Shown one piece after another: positions 52,401 through 63,100 of a stretch of DNA of 64,000 bases. The notes under the pieces were generated by a model. The model saw nothing but the letters and a program-made list of their open reading frames with translations, did no database searches and was not told the origin of the DNA. Source of the stretch: Heligmosomoides polygyrus polygyrus (lineage: Eukaryota; Nematoda; Chromadorea; Rhabditida; Heligmosomidae); NCBI GenBank assembly GCA_947396885.1, contig OX377202.1, positions 8,184,001-8,248,000 of the forward strand. Reading direction: 5' to 3'. Within the stretch, counting starts at the first letter, position 1. Every line of letters begins with the position of its first letter. Both the position numbers and the translations under genes were made by a program.

Positions 52401-55400
52401 CTGAATTCTTTTCGTCACAGCCCTCGGAATTCTGCCGAAAAGGAATTGTAAGACTACCTGAAAGATGGAGCAGGATCTTGGACTTGGATGGGGAATATAT
52501 CGTAGACTGAGTTTTTGTTTTAGCAAATATGGACAAATTTGAATATTGATGTGCTAGTGTTGCAAGACTTTTCGATCAAACTAAAATAAAAACTTTCCGG
52601 ACAACCTAATACTTGTGAAAAGAAAGACACATATCATATTAAGCTTAGCAGCTTGAGCTCTAATGTCTGCTGTCCATATTTGACTAACTTTTTCTCCTTG
52701 AAATTTCTTGCCCCTCTAATCGCGGCTGGTCCCTGAACCCGTGCCTCTAACGCAGTAGCCTTCGGATTCCATCGGTACAGTGATGGCGAATCCAACGTCC
52801 CTGTGGCACCGTTGATGTCATACATGCCGCTCGCCTCCTGTTAGAGAAGCATCGCGAGAAACAGAAGGCAGTGCATATCACCTTCCTCGACTTGGAGAAG
52901 GCCTTTGACCGCGTACCGCGTAAAGTGATATGGTACGCATTGCGACATCATGGAGTTCCTGAAGAGCTCATAGAGTGGGTGCGAATTCTCTACTCTTGTC
53001 CAAAGAGTCGAGTTCAAGCTGCAGCTGGAACCTCGATGGAGTTCCCCATCTCTGTCGGGGTACACCAGGGTTCTGCGCTTTCCCCACTCCTCTTTGTTGT
53101 CGTCATGGATGCCATCACACGAGATCTTCAGAAGCCCGTCCCTTGGACGTTGCTTTATGCCGATGACGTGATGCTCGCTAGCGAAGATAAAGAAGAACTC
53201 GAGCGAGAGTTGCAAGCTTGGTGTGATCGCATGGAGCGGTTTGGACTCAGATTGAACGTGAAGAAGACCGAGTATTTAACGACGGACGTTACCGAGTCCA
53301 GCTCCATCAAGGTTAACGGCATCGAGCTTCCACGCACTGCGGTCTTTAAGTACCTGGGATCAGCAGTCGCGTCTGACGGCAAACTGATGGTCGAAGTGAA
53401 TTCACGCGTGAGTGCAGCTTGGTCCAAGTGGCGCTCGTTGACTGGCGTGCTCTGCGACAAGAAGATACCAGAGCGCTTTAAGTCAAAGATCTACAGGGCA
53501 GTCATCCGGCCAGTAGCGATGTACGGCGCTGAGTGTTGGCCAAGGAAGTTGAAACGCGCCTCAGCGTCATGGAGACGAAGATGCTGCGCTGGACGGCAGG
53601 AGTCACGCGCATGGACCGCATCCGAAACGAAGCTATTCGGCAGAAGTTCGGTGTCGCGCTGATAACTGACAAGATGAGCGAGGCTCGCTTACGATGGTAC
53701 GGCCACGTTCTGCGTGGAGAAGAAGACAGCGTCCGCAAGATAGGCCTTAACTTCGAGGTAGTAGGAAAGCGGCCTAGAGGGCGCCCGAAGCAGCGCTGGG
53801 CTGATACGTTACATACGGACTTGAAAGCGGCTGGTGTCCACCCCGATCTAGCGCTGGATCGGGAAAGGTGGCGTCATGACACCAGAATAGCGGACCCCGC
53901 TACGAAGCGGGACAGACGCTGAAGAAGAAGAAGAAGAAGAAGATGGCGAATCCAACGTCCACTTTTAGAATTTCGGTAGGCTATCTCCCGTTTGGATAAC
54001 TGTTCCATCTTCTGGGAGGAATGCATAAGGAAGGAGCGTAAGGGCACACCCTCACCGGCAGCATCTACGCCAGTCATCTTCAGAAGCCGGCTAACGCCGT
54101 TCGAGAAAAACGGCGGACACGTGCTTCTGTTCAGGTACCTCACGACAGCGCTAAGCCACATATCGCTAAATAGACCCGTGAAAAAGGCTGGAATGGTACA
54201 CAGCTCCCCAAGCATCCTATTCTCCTGATGTTGCTTCCTCTGTCCATCATTTATTTTGTTTCCTTAAGGCATTCCTAGAGATGAAAAAATCACACCAATT
54301 GAAAACGTTGAAGGGGCGGTCAGCGAATTTTTTCCTAGTCCTCCCAGTTCCAGGAGAAGGGAGGGCTGACCTGCGTATTAGATGGCGCACTGTGGTGGCT
54401 AACGATGGTGATTATCCCCGGTTAGAGGGAGGTGCGGGAATGCTCTGCGCCTTTACACCACCGGCGACGTTTGATCGATCGCAACATCCACACCTCGTCG
54501 AGCATTCCGCTCAGAGGGAGGTGCGAGTTCGAGTCCCGCTTGGCGCTAGAAGTTTTGATCGCAACTAAACATCGTTGTGACAGCTTACTACCTCGATACC
54601 AGCCACTTGAGGCTTAAGGAAACTGATTTGAATTGCTGAGTGAATTCCGTTGTATGCTGGATAAAAATGATAAAGGAGAAAATATGTTAAACACTCCATA
54701 ATTTTCTCGCCTTTGAGATAACTGCTTCAGATCTGCGGCACGAGCTACAGCAACTGCGATCACTTCACTCGTCAGCGATCACGGAGAGTTCATTCAGAAG
54801 TGGAGAAGAGGAGAAGCGACGTTTGGAAAGTGAACTACAAGTTGGTGTCACGGTTCTAGGTGTTCCACACTATTTCCTTGCTTCTCGTTGAAGATTTGCC
54901 TAGTTTAGCAGCTGTCGGTGGCTTCGAAACAAAGCGAGGCTAGACATTTGGCAGTAATCGAGGAGCTGAAGCAAGAGCGAAACAAGCTGGAGATCACCGT
55001 CGCAGAGCTCAAGTAAGAAAGAATCTTAATTGTTATACAATTTTCACACCAAATCAGACACTTTGCTATTCAAATTTCGGTCTTCTAGGCCAGCTTTATG
55101 CTTTTGAAATGAAATTGAACGTCCTTAAAATCGAAACCGGCTTTTTCCATATTAAAGTAGAGTTTCTCCAAGACGGCCAAAAACATTTTTTTAAAAAGGA
55201 AAATTCAGTATGACTTTTTAATTTTTTTGCATCTTACCTTTTCCAATAATCAACCACACTTTTTGAAATTTCATAAAAATTGTATCTTCTAAATAAAAGC
55301 AGTAAATTAAATTTTGTTTTAAAGCAGAAAGAACCACAATAATAAAACTATTTAAAAAAAGATCGTTCAAGGAAAATTCAGTATGACTTTTTAAATTTTT

Positions 55401-56981
55401 TAAAATTTTACCTTCTTCAATGCTTAGCCACATTTTTAAAATTTTATAAAAAATTTATCTTCTAAATGAAAACAATGACTGAAATTTTGTTTCAAAGCAG
55501 AGAAAAAAGTCAATAATAAAACTATTAAAAAAGAGATTCTTCAAGAAAAATTCAGTTTGACTTTTTTGAGTTTTCTAAATTTTACCTTCCCTAATAGTTA
55601 GCCACACTTTCTTTTGAAATTTTATAAGATTTTCATCTTTTGAATAAAAACAATGAATTAAATTCCGTTTACAACGCAGAAAAACAGCAATAGTAAAATT
55701 ATTATAAAAGATCTTGCCGTGCACTCAACTTGATCGTCGTGATTTTTATTTGATTGATAGCGAAAATTCTGTTTGCATAGAAAAAATCAATTGTAAACGG
55801 AACAGCAAAATGTTTACAGAATCACGCATGTCCTCGTGCTACTGTTTCGAGCAGCATCTGTACTATCAGGATAAGGATAAGGATAAAGGACGGCGTTACT
55901 CAATTCCTTCTGGGATGCTCCAGCGCATTCTACTTCTACGGGATGTCGTGGAGGCGACATGAATGCGTATTTGGCCATACAATGACTTGCGGTGGCCAGC
56001 CGATGAACAAGTCGGCGCTCTATCCTTCCCAGACAAGTCTGGTACCAATTCACCGACCCCGGAGGGATGGAAGGCTTGGTTGGCCTGGGCGGGAAATCCG
56101 AACCAGGAACCTGGTATCGGGTGCACGCGACAGTCGCGCCTCCTTCGACTGCGCTACACACGCCCTTGTAGCGTACTATCAGACATATAAAAATTGAGCG
56201 CTGTTTATATTTAATGTAGCAAATGATTGCAGAATTGCTTCGCTTCAAAATAATGCATTTTAATCCATTATTTTCTTTGATAAATATTTTACGACATTTT
56301 AGTGTGCTCATTTATTGAGGTAGATAAATTTTAAAAAATTATAGAAAGTCAAATCGAATTTCCATTGATCACGAAATCATACATATTTTTTTGCGGAGTC
56401 TCTAGTTTAATGCGGAAGACGCGTGCTTTAATTTGGAAGATGTTCAGTTTGTTTTTGGAAGCATTAATCTTTATTTCCTGCGTGAGTAAGAGAAATTGAA
56501 AGTTGATTTTTAAAGCGCTATTTGACGTAAAAATTAATTACATATGTATACTAATATTCTTCCTCTAAAGATGGCAAAGACAAAAGTGTTGCGTTTTTTG
56601 CATTTTAGCATTGAAATGAATTAATTTGAATTAATTTTAACCTTCATGAAAAATTTATTCGAACGTAAGAGACGTTCTTTCTTATTTTTCCTAGTACCAT
56701 TGTTCATTTCGCTGGTAATTTTTTTCTTTAATTTTAAGAGCAGCGAAATAGCTTAGAATTTTTCCATAACTTGCAGAAAAAACTCGGAAGCGAATCCATC
56801 GATGGCAGCGGAAATAATTCGCCTCAGAGGCCTTGTCAAAGAGAAGGATGAGAAACTCCACGTGGCTCGCCGTCGCTACGAGCAGCTTCTGCGAAAGGTC
56901 GAAAGCTCGCTGTTCCACCTCGAGAAGCAGCACCGACAGACCAAGAAGAAACTCGAGGAGAACATCATCGGAAGCTACTGA
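41483..56981 (+). CDS. Coiled-coil protein, family not recognised (415 aa, complete)
   Basis: Nine exons in phase: 41483-41545, 41602-41709, 45164-45366, 45463-45660, 46615-46686, 49451-49635, 54731-54840, 54909-55012, 56777-56981 (TGA). The chosen ATG is preceded in frame by TGA at 41453-41455 and by a possible trans-splice acceptor (TTTTGCCAG, 41442-41450). Nearly the whole protein is charged heptad-like coil, for example NYKNLKTKFLELTQQTEVQL, DNDLLQEQMRQLSTSLEDAT, SLKSELREERQRRVEMETVA and KEKDEKLHVARRRYEQLLRK, ending in EENIIGSY. No signal peptide, membrane segment or globular domain is visible. A structural role such as cytoskeletal, centrosomal or Golgi tether is plausible but is inference only. 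Four introns are 56-96 bp; the four-plus long ones (0.95-5.1 kb) contain a 28S-rDNA-bearing palindrome, SINEs, two RTE LINE insertions and nested mariners. Exon phases and lack of stops support an active gene. Confidence 0.88.
42540..43452 (+). rRNA. 28S (large-subunit) rRNA fragment, pseudogene
   Basis: Highly conserved 28S segments are read in order on the plus strand: AAAGGGAATAGGGTTAATATT (42708), GGTCTCCAAGGTGAACAGCC (42987), GATCCGTAACTTCGGGAAAA (43051), GAATCCGACTGTCTAATTAA (43270), TTTCTGCCCAGTGCTCTGAA (43337) and ACTATGACTCTCTTAAGGTA (43402). The last is the R2 target site. Homology fades before about 42540 and stops near 43450, where a TIR element begins. It is a partial, diverged copy, not a working rRNA gene. 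Confidence 0.87.
43452..44197. mobile_element. 746-bp TIR element abutting the 28S fragment
   Basis: Arms of about 135 bp (TTTTTTGCACAT, GACCTTTTATTCTGAATTAT, AAAAATGCTTGAAGGC, CTGCTATGGCGACA) recur inverted at 44061-44197. A smaller palindrome, GGGTCAGGTCGTTTGCCATG / inverse, lies at 43643-43714. No coding sequence. Confidence 0.75.
44952..45062 (+). mobile_element. tRNA-like SINE family B
   Basis: AGCGCCGGTGGTGTTATGGC, GTGCGGGTTCGAGTCCCGCC and TGGCGCT form an acceptor stem and T-arm; body AGTTTTGATCGCAACAAAAC. The anticodon loop is not normal, so this is a tRNA-derived repeat, not a tRNA gene. Confidence 0.75.
45690..46425. repeat. CTGTCCGTCCGTGCGTCTGC intronic repeat, interrupted by a SINE
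   Basis: CCGTCTGTCCGTC...GCGTCCGCACAAAATTAATTGCGC (45691-45737), CTGTCCGTCCGTGCGTCTGC at 45898 and CCGTCCGTGCGTCTGCGCAA at 46388 are spaced copies; a SINE occupies 45999-46281. Confidence 0.55.
45999..46281 (+). mobile_element. SINE family A
   Basis: ACGGCGCTTGTAGTGCCGTC head, GGTTCGGATTTCCCGCCCAG, AGTGCGTGGCGCATCCC body and CTTTATCCTTGTTCTTTAT tail. An imperfect AGGATTG flanks both sides. Confidence 0.8.
46762..47866 (+). mobile_element. RTE-type LINE, degenerate, with 15-bp target duplication
   Basis: Reads FERVPREVIWYALRRHGVPG, FPISVGVHQGSALSPLLFVV, LLYADDVMLACEDKIELERQ and LNVKKTEYLTTD with stops and shifts. Flanked by ACAGCAGTTCTTTAT at 46747-46761 and 47867-47881, so it is a true 5'-truncated insertion in a coiled-coil gene intron. 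Confidence 0.88.
47941..48085 (+). mobile_element. tRNA-like SINE family B
   Basis: GATGGTGTAATGGCGCAGAG, GTGCGGGTTGGAGTCCCGCT and TGGCGCTAGAGTTTTGATCG. It follows the LINE insertion by about 60 bp. Confidence 0.7.
48677..48810. repeat. Fold-back MITE with GATTCATCAACCGC ends
   Basis: GGGCCAGATTCATCAACCGC and inverse GGTTGATGAAGCTGGCCCC ends; core GATATGACATTCATCAGCAT as in the 7859 copy. Confidence 0.8.
50010..50205. repeat. GC-rich inverted-repeat segment
   Basis: GCGGCAGC...GCTGCCGC and ACTCGTCC...GGACGAGT pair as nested arms at 50010-50147, followed by GAGTTGCGGGTGAGACCCGC. Unlike the AT-rich surroundings; no gene recognised. Confidence 0.45.
51324..52609 (-). mobile_element. Mariner shell hosting another mariner
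   Basis: Ends TGTGGTTGTCCGGAAAGTTT and TTAGGTTGTCCGGAAAGTTT (complement at right). The minus strand encodes a transposase N-terminus MDDKKMLYQPALLLQ, FNWCRKFENGDESLEES. The remainder is replaced by the element at 51705-52586. Confidence 0.7.
51705..52586 (+). mobile_element. Internally deleted mariner nested in a mariner
   Basis: Close relative of 37288-38524: shared CTGATCAAAAGGTCTTGCAA end, ATGTCAACGATAAGCAGCAG start at 51866 and ELLDSETTVTASVYATQLQS. A deletion removes the middle of the transposase, and frames shift before AKVSREKVQELGWEVLPHPP. Confidence 0.8.
52634..54215 (-). pseudogene. Unrecognised minus-strand open frame split by a LINE
   Basis: 54215-53961 encodes MLGELCTIPAFFTGLFSDMW, LRSFLMHSSQKMEQLSKREI, AYRNSKSGRW. 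Across the LINE (keeping one copy of the 19-bp duplication) another frame continues YRWNPKATALEARVQGPAAI to 52634. One frame change is needed. It could be an old gene or transposon remnant; I recognise no family. Confidence 0.35.
52801..53941 (+). mobile_element. RTE-type LINE, young 5'-truncated copy with 19-bp target duplication
   Basis: From 52871: ITFLDLEKAFDRVPRKVIWY, FPISVGVHQGSALSPLLFVV, LLYADDVMLASEDKEELERE, VFKYLGSAVASDGKL and, after a single frame change near 53540, RWYGHVLRGEEDSVRKIGLN to ADPATKRDRR stop. The tail is six GAA units (53922-53941). Flanked by GATGGCGAATCCAACGTCC at 52782-52800 and 53942-53960. Endonuclease missing. Confidence 0.93.
54390..54600 (+). mobile_element. 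Rearranged tRNA-like SINE family B
   Basis: The A-box side is inverted (TACACCACCGGCGACGTTTG at 54454) while the B box GTTCGAGTCCCGCTTGGCGC and body AGTTTTGATCGCAACTAAAC are in plus orientation, giving a partial palindrome. Confidence 0.65.
55198..55715. repeat. AT-rich ~174-bp unit, three tandem copies
   Basis: AAAATTCAGTATGACTTTTT begins units near 55200, 55373 and 55547; each has CAATAATAAAACTATT. The unit is the arm of the AT-rich fold-back family (one arm starts at 55040). Confidence 0.65.
55870..56172 (-). mobile_element. SINE family A with 10-bp target duplication
   Basis: Minus-strand head and boxes as in the 2531 copy, tail GGATAAGGATAAGGATAAAG at 55869-55888. GTACTATCAG flanks it (55860-55869, 56173-56182). 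Confidence 0.88.
56200..56560. repeat. AT-rich fold-back family, single arm
   Basis: TTCTTTGATAAATATTTTAC, GAGTCTCTAGTTTAATGCGG and TTTGGAAGATGTTCAGTTTG follow the family order. It ends about 220 bp before the last coiled-coil exon. Confidence 0.45.
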
Positions 56982-57166
56982 TCGACTGCTTAGACCGTCT
57001 ACTGACTGATATTTCTCATCCTACTTGATTGCATGCTGATTGTAACGACGATTTTGTAAATTTTGTAAAAAAAGTTGCATTTTTCTAGAGTAGGTTTTCA
57101 GTAGTTTGCAGTTGAAGTGAAGAAATCTTTTATTTTATTTTGATAAACGAACAAATCGACTGTTTA

Positions 57167-60100
57167 TTATCCTTCCCATTCACACGACGATGACCAGTCC
57201 GGATCGTATCTCGGCTTGACACCCAGTCCCTCCTTCTGACATTGCATGATCGCACTCATGTGCTGAAAAACAAAAGGATTAAGCAGATTGCAGGGAATTT
57301 GTAAAAACCAGTACGTGTTTTTTCCATTTTAATATTCAAATTAATGTAATTAATTCGCAAGGATAGTGTAACAATAGGAAACAGGAAGGTCAAAATAAAA
57401 CCCCTTTACATTTTTGATCATTCTGAAGGCTTAATTCCTTCGGATAAGGAATGACAGGTGCTAAGCGGATTTAATTAGGATATTGTATTTTCTGATTAAA
57501 GATTGTTCTCGAAAAAAGCTATGGGCACTACTTCGCACTTGTGAAGGACAATCAGCCTATGGGTGCGTGGTAGCAATCAGAGAAGGTGTCGGCACTTGCA
57601 TACGGCTGATTCTAGGCTCCTAATTTGGATTTTTTCATGTCCAGATCAAGCAAGCATTCCATCCCTCCGGTGTCGTTGAATTGGTAGCCTCTTCTAGGAA
57701 GGAAAAAGCGCTGACTGGTCATACAAGTTCACCTATTTATTCATTCAGGGCACAGATAACAGTCTGGCATACAAGACCATTAAAACACAGCGTTTTATAA
57801 CAGTTAATCATAGACGAGCGTCAATGTTATTGAATACGGATGGTGTCCACTTCATTGGACAACCTCGAGACAAAATATCAGATTGGTCGATTTGGCTACC
57901 GGCCGGCTAACATATTCACGCGACTTAATGTTATACGTACAATTATGGAAAATAATCGATAACATCGATCAATAGTTATAATAGTCGGTTAGGAGATATT
58001 CAGAACATCCAGTCCAAGAAACGCAACTTTCTTTCTTAATTGTAGTTCATAGTGATATCTTATACTTCAGGTTTTTGTATTAGGTTGTAACGAAATAAAT
58101 GGCACTGAACCACTGTAAATTTAAACAGTTAATATCTCGGCTTGTAGGCAAGTTTATTAATCGAAATAAAAACCTTCTGATTCTACACATCTTTGCCAAC
58201 GTGACACAAGCTTTTTTATCCCAGTAGCATAAAAATCAGAAGTTCTGGAATTGACGAAATCTTCGAAGGCACTTTCGGCATCCTGTTGGTATTTGGATAT
58301 TTTCCCTACCAAGAAGTCGCCAAGATGCTTGAAGAAATGGTAGTCTGTTGGGGAGAGGTCGGGAGAGAACGGAGGATGTGGTAGAGTTTCAATGCTCAGC
58401 TCATTCAATTTCTGCAACGTCATTCGTGCTACATGGGGGCGAGCATTGTCGTGCAGAAGGAGAACTCGCCTTCGGTTTACCAAGGCCGGCCGGATATCCT
58501 TCAACTTCTTCACATTTCTTCAATTTCAATGCAGTACTTCTCTGCCGTGACGGATTCACCGGGAGGGAGGAAGCTGTGGTGAATAATTCCCGGCGAACAC
58601 CACCATACTGTCACCATTACTTTCTTTTGGTGCAATTCCGGCTTCGCAAAAACCTTGGGGCTCTCATCGCGGTCCACCCACTGTGCCGATCGTCGCCTGT
58701 TGTCGTACATTATCCATTTCTCGTCACAGGTTACGATGCGATCAAGGAATGGGTCCGTTTCGTTCCGTAGAAGCAGTGCGGACGAGATCTCATATCGTCG
58801 GTTTCTTTGCTCCTCAGACAGCTCGTGAGGCACCCATCTTTCCAGCTTTTCGGTCTTTCCAATTTCCTTCAGATGCCGGGCAGCTGTGTTGTGACTGACG
58901 CCAAGAACCTTCGCTATCTCCCTGGTACCTTTGTGTGGATCCTCCTCTACCACGTCTCTCAGCTTGTCCTCATCAACATCACTATGCCTCCCACGACCTT
59001 CATGTTCTTCCAAGCTCTCATCTCCATTCCGGAACTTCTGATACCAACGATACGCCGTCCGAATTGTGGAACATCCTTGACCGAATGCGGCGTTGATCTT
59101 CTCGTCCGCCTCCTTAGCTGTAGTGCCCATCTTGAATTCATACAAGTAAATGCCTCGGATTACCCTTTTGTCCATCTGCAAAAAAAGTCAATAAAACTCT
59201 AAAGTTTTCCCACTTTTACATAGAAAATTTGATACTTTCGGGTAGAGCAAAGTTTGCGCTTCTAAATGATATGCCACATGTTACGGTTTGTTCTTGATCA
59301 AACGCGTAAAGACGCGCCAAAAAATGGCGCGAGCCAGTGCCATTTAATTCGTTATAACCTAATAGTTTTAGCTAGTAAAGTAATTCTACAAGACATTTCT
59401 AGTGTTAACAAGTGTTAGTATTGTGCCAAACGAGGTTATTATGGTGAATCTTCTTTATTTATCCGTCGCCCAACGTTTCGCCGAGATCGTCGTCTTCAGA
59501 GGCGATTCGATTCATCAAGAGTGCCGATGTCACTCTGCGTTGGTAAGGTTAGTGAGAACGAAAGCTAGTGTTAAAAATGTTAAAATCTAGTGCTTACTGT
59601 ATTTTTATATCATAAGTGCTGGTCACTTTTAATGGATTTAAAAATAAGTGGATAAATAAATGGTTGATTAAAATTGTTTAATTAATGTAGGACATTGCCC
59701 AGCGTAATCGTGTAGGTTCTCCCTCAGAATGTCAACTCTCAGTAGAGGCTGATGATGCGGACTGATTGTGAGACGTAAATCTCGTTCAGAAGCCGTTGAA
59801 CTGATTGGACAGACGTAGAGACGAACAGATGCCACTACTGTACGTATAGGAGGATAGAAGATGGAGAACTCTTGCCTGAGTGCATGGCTGGTAGTTGATA
59901 ATCGCCTGAGTGTCACATGTCGGCACGTCACCCTTGCAGAACGAGAGGCATTCGTTTATGACTCCTGAATGATAGACGTCGTTACCCTTCTTGGTTAGAA
60001 AGCCCATTCACAATCGTTTCTTGTCTATTAACATATTTGGTTTTTTATAAGATTATCAGTCTTCGGTACAATTAAAAATATCAACAGGCATTTATTTATT

Positions 60101-63100
60101 TAAATATGTATCAGGAACCTTGCCAGAAGTGCACAACGAAGAACCAATCAGGAATTAAAATAAACCTGATTAAACTAAACTAGACAAAAAGGGTATAAGC
60201 GTAAGTTTCACATAGATACATTTCATACAGACTACAAATACGTTCCATCAGCGCCGGTGGTGTAATGGCGTGGAGCATTCCCGCAAAGTCAGAGGGAAGT
60301 GCGGGTTCGAGTCCCGCCTGGCGCTACAAGTTTTTATCGCAGCAAAACATCGTTGTAACAGACAACAAACAGTTACATAGTTACGGCGACGCTTGGTAAT
60401 CAAATAGAAAATAAATGGCAATCTCTATACACGATAAAGGTAAAGGATAAAGGACGGCGTTACTCAATCCCTTTTGGGATGCGCCACGCATTCTACTTCT
60501 ACGGGATGTCTTGGAGGCGAGTTGAATGCGTATTTGGCCATACAATGACTTCCGGTGGCCAGCCCATGAACAAGTCAGCGCTCTATCCTTTCCAGACAAG
60601 TCTGGTACCAATTCGCCGCTCCCGAAGGGATGCAAAGGCTTGGTTGGCCTGGGCGGGAAATCAGAACTAGGAACCTGGTATCGGGTGCACGCGACAGCCG
60701 GCGCCTCCTCCGACTGCGCTACACGCGCCCACTCTCTTTACATGACACTCCCAAAAACATTCACATCCGCTTAATCAATTCATACAAAGCTATCATAACT
60801 ATAATACAACCCCTCCATCAAATTTACCGATACGATATTCGGCCAGTTTCCAAACTTTTCGTTGAGAACACCACACTTGCATTGTAGGGATACTATGCCC
60901 TGTACACTCAAAGGATAAAAAAGAATAAAGGACGAAGTTAATTAGTCATCGTTTTGGGATGCGCCACGCATTCTGTTAGTTCGGTACCTAAGTTCTGTCG
61001 TTTTTTGACCTCTAACTTCAAATGCAAGTATCTCGGCTCAAACATAACTTTATTGGGCGAAATAAAAACCATTACGATCTACACATCTTTGTCAACGAGA
61101 TATTTGTTCATTTATTCCAGTAGCATAGAACTCCGGAGATCTAGAAGCCATGAATTCTTCGAGAGCAGATTCGCCCTTCGAGCTCGCCGTTTGCACGTAT
61201 CGTCAGCGCTCCTTCTACGCCACAATAACGACCCGTTTCTGGAGCGAATTGTGACTTGTGACAAGGTTGGATATTGACGAAGCACCTAAATACGGTCCGA
61301 AGCCGAGTATGCACCAGGAAAAGGTGATGGTGACCGTTTGGTGGTGTGCCACCCGTTTAATCCACTATAGCGTTCTCAAACCTGGTGAAACAATCACGGC
61401 GGAAAAGTACTGTCAGAAGCTGGACGAGCTGTACAAAACCCTCCAGCAAATCTACCCAGCGCTGAGCTACAGAAGGGGACCGATACTTTTGCGCGACAAC
61501 GCTAGGCCGCACGTAACGATGATCACCAGGCAGAAGTTCCATTCTTTGGGAGACGAAACACTGGACCATCCACCGTATTCGCCCGACATATCGTCTACAG
61601 GCTCCCGACGGCTTCCTTTGCGGAAAATACTTCCGGAAGCGACATGATGCAGAATATGCTCTCGAAGAATTCATTGCTTCTAGATCTCCGGAGTTCTACG
61701 CGCTACTAAAATAGATAAACTAGTATCACGTTGGCAAAGATGTGTCTAGATTGTTATGGTTCTTATTTCGACTAATAAAGTTATGTTTTCGCCAAGATAT
61801 TTGCATTTGAAGTTAGAGGTCAAAAAACGACAGAACTTAAGTAACGACTTAATACCTCTACGGGATGTCGGAGAGATATTATGAATGCATATTTAGCTAT
61901 ACAATGACTTACGGGGGCCAGCCGATGCACAAGTCAGTGCTTTGTCCTTCCAAGACAAGACTGGAACAATTTCACGCCGGAAGGATGGAAGGTTTTGTTA
62001 GTCTGGGCGAGAAATCCGAACCAAGAACCTTGTATCGGGCGCACGCGACAGCCGGCGCCTCCTCCGACTACGCTGCTCGCGCCCAAAGAATTTTTGAACG
62101 CGTGTCGTCATTGTGCAGGGGCCATGCTAGTCCTCACTGTACTCTACCTGTACACATAAAGGATAAAGGATAAAGGACGGCGTTACTCAATCCTTTTGGG
62201 GATGCGCCACGCATTCTACTTCTACGGGACTACGTAGCCCGTGGAGGCGATTTGAATGTGTGGCCGTCGTGGAGGCGATTTGAATGTGTATTTGGCCGTA
62301 CAATGACTTGCGGTGGCCAGCCGATGAACAAATCTGCGCTTTATCCTTCCCAGACAAGTCTGGTACCAATTCACCGACCCCGGAGGGATGGAAGGCTTGG
62401 TTGGCCTGGGCGGGAAATCCGAACCAGGTGCAGGCGACAGTCGGCGCCTCCTCCGAGTACGCGCCCACCTGTACACATATTTTGAGAAAATGTAGACCTT
62501 CACTTTGAAGGAGGTTTAGCTGTGATCAAAGAACCTGTGCCAGGCGGGACTCGAACTCTCATCCTCTGCTTTCAGGGCAGGGTGCATAACCAATGAGACC
62601 ACCATCATTGTGGCTCAAGCGTTACGCCTTCCTGCTACATGATATCGCGGGGCAATCTGAATGCGTATTTGGGCGATACAATGGCTAACAGAGCAGAGTC
62701 GATCTAAAGGTCAGTGTTTTACACTTCCCAAAGAAGCTTTCTGTTATTTCATCGACCGCGGAGGTTGGAAGGCTTGCTTGACCTGGGCGGAATTCGCTGA
62801 ACCATGGATTGATTCGAGAGAGAGAACTGGCGCCCCCTCCGACTGCGCTACACGCCCCTTTGAAGGATGACGTCCCGTTAAGACTCGATACTGGTGAGTC
62901 AATGCCTTTGAAAAACCGACAGGCAAAGCGCATAAATCGGTCACCTAGACGCAGAGCTACACGCCAACTGTTTAAGAATTTACAGAGACCCAAAACGTTT
63001 CCACGATATTCTAGCACCAATGGGCTTTCATCTAACGGAATGAGCCGGCCGCTGACAAGCATAGAGCCGTTTCAGCTGAAGGTTCTGCTAGGAAGGATGT

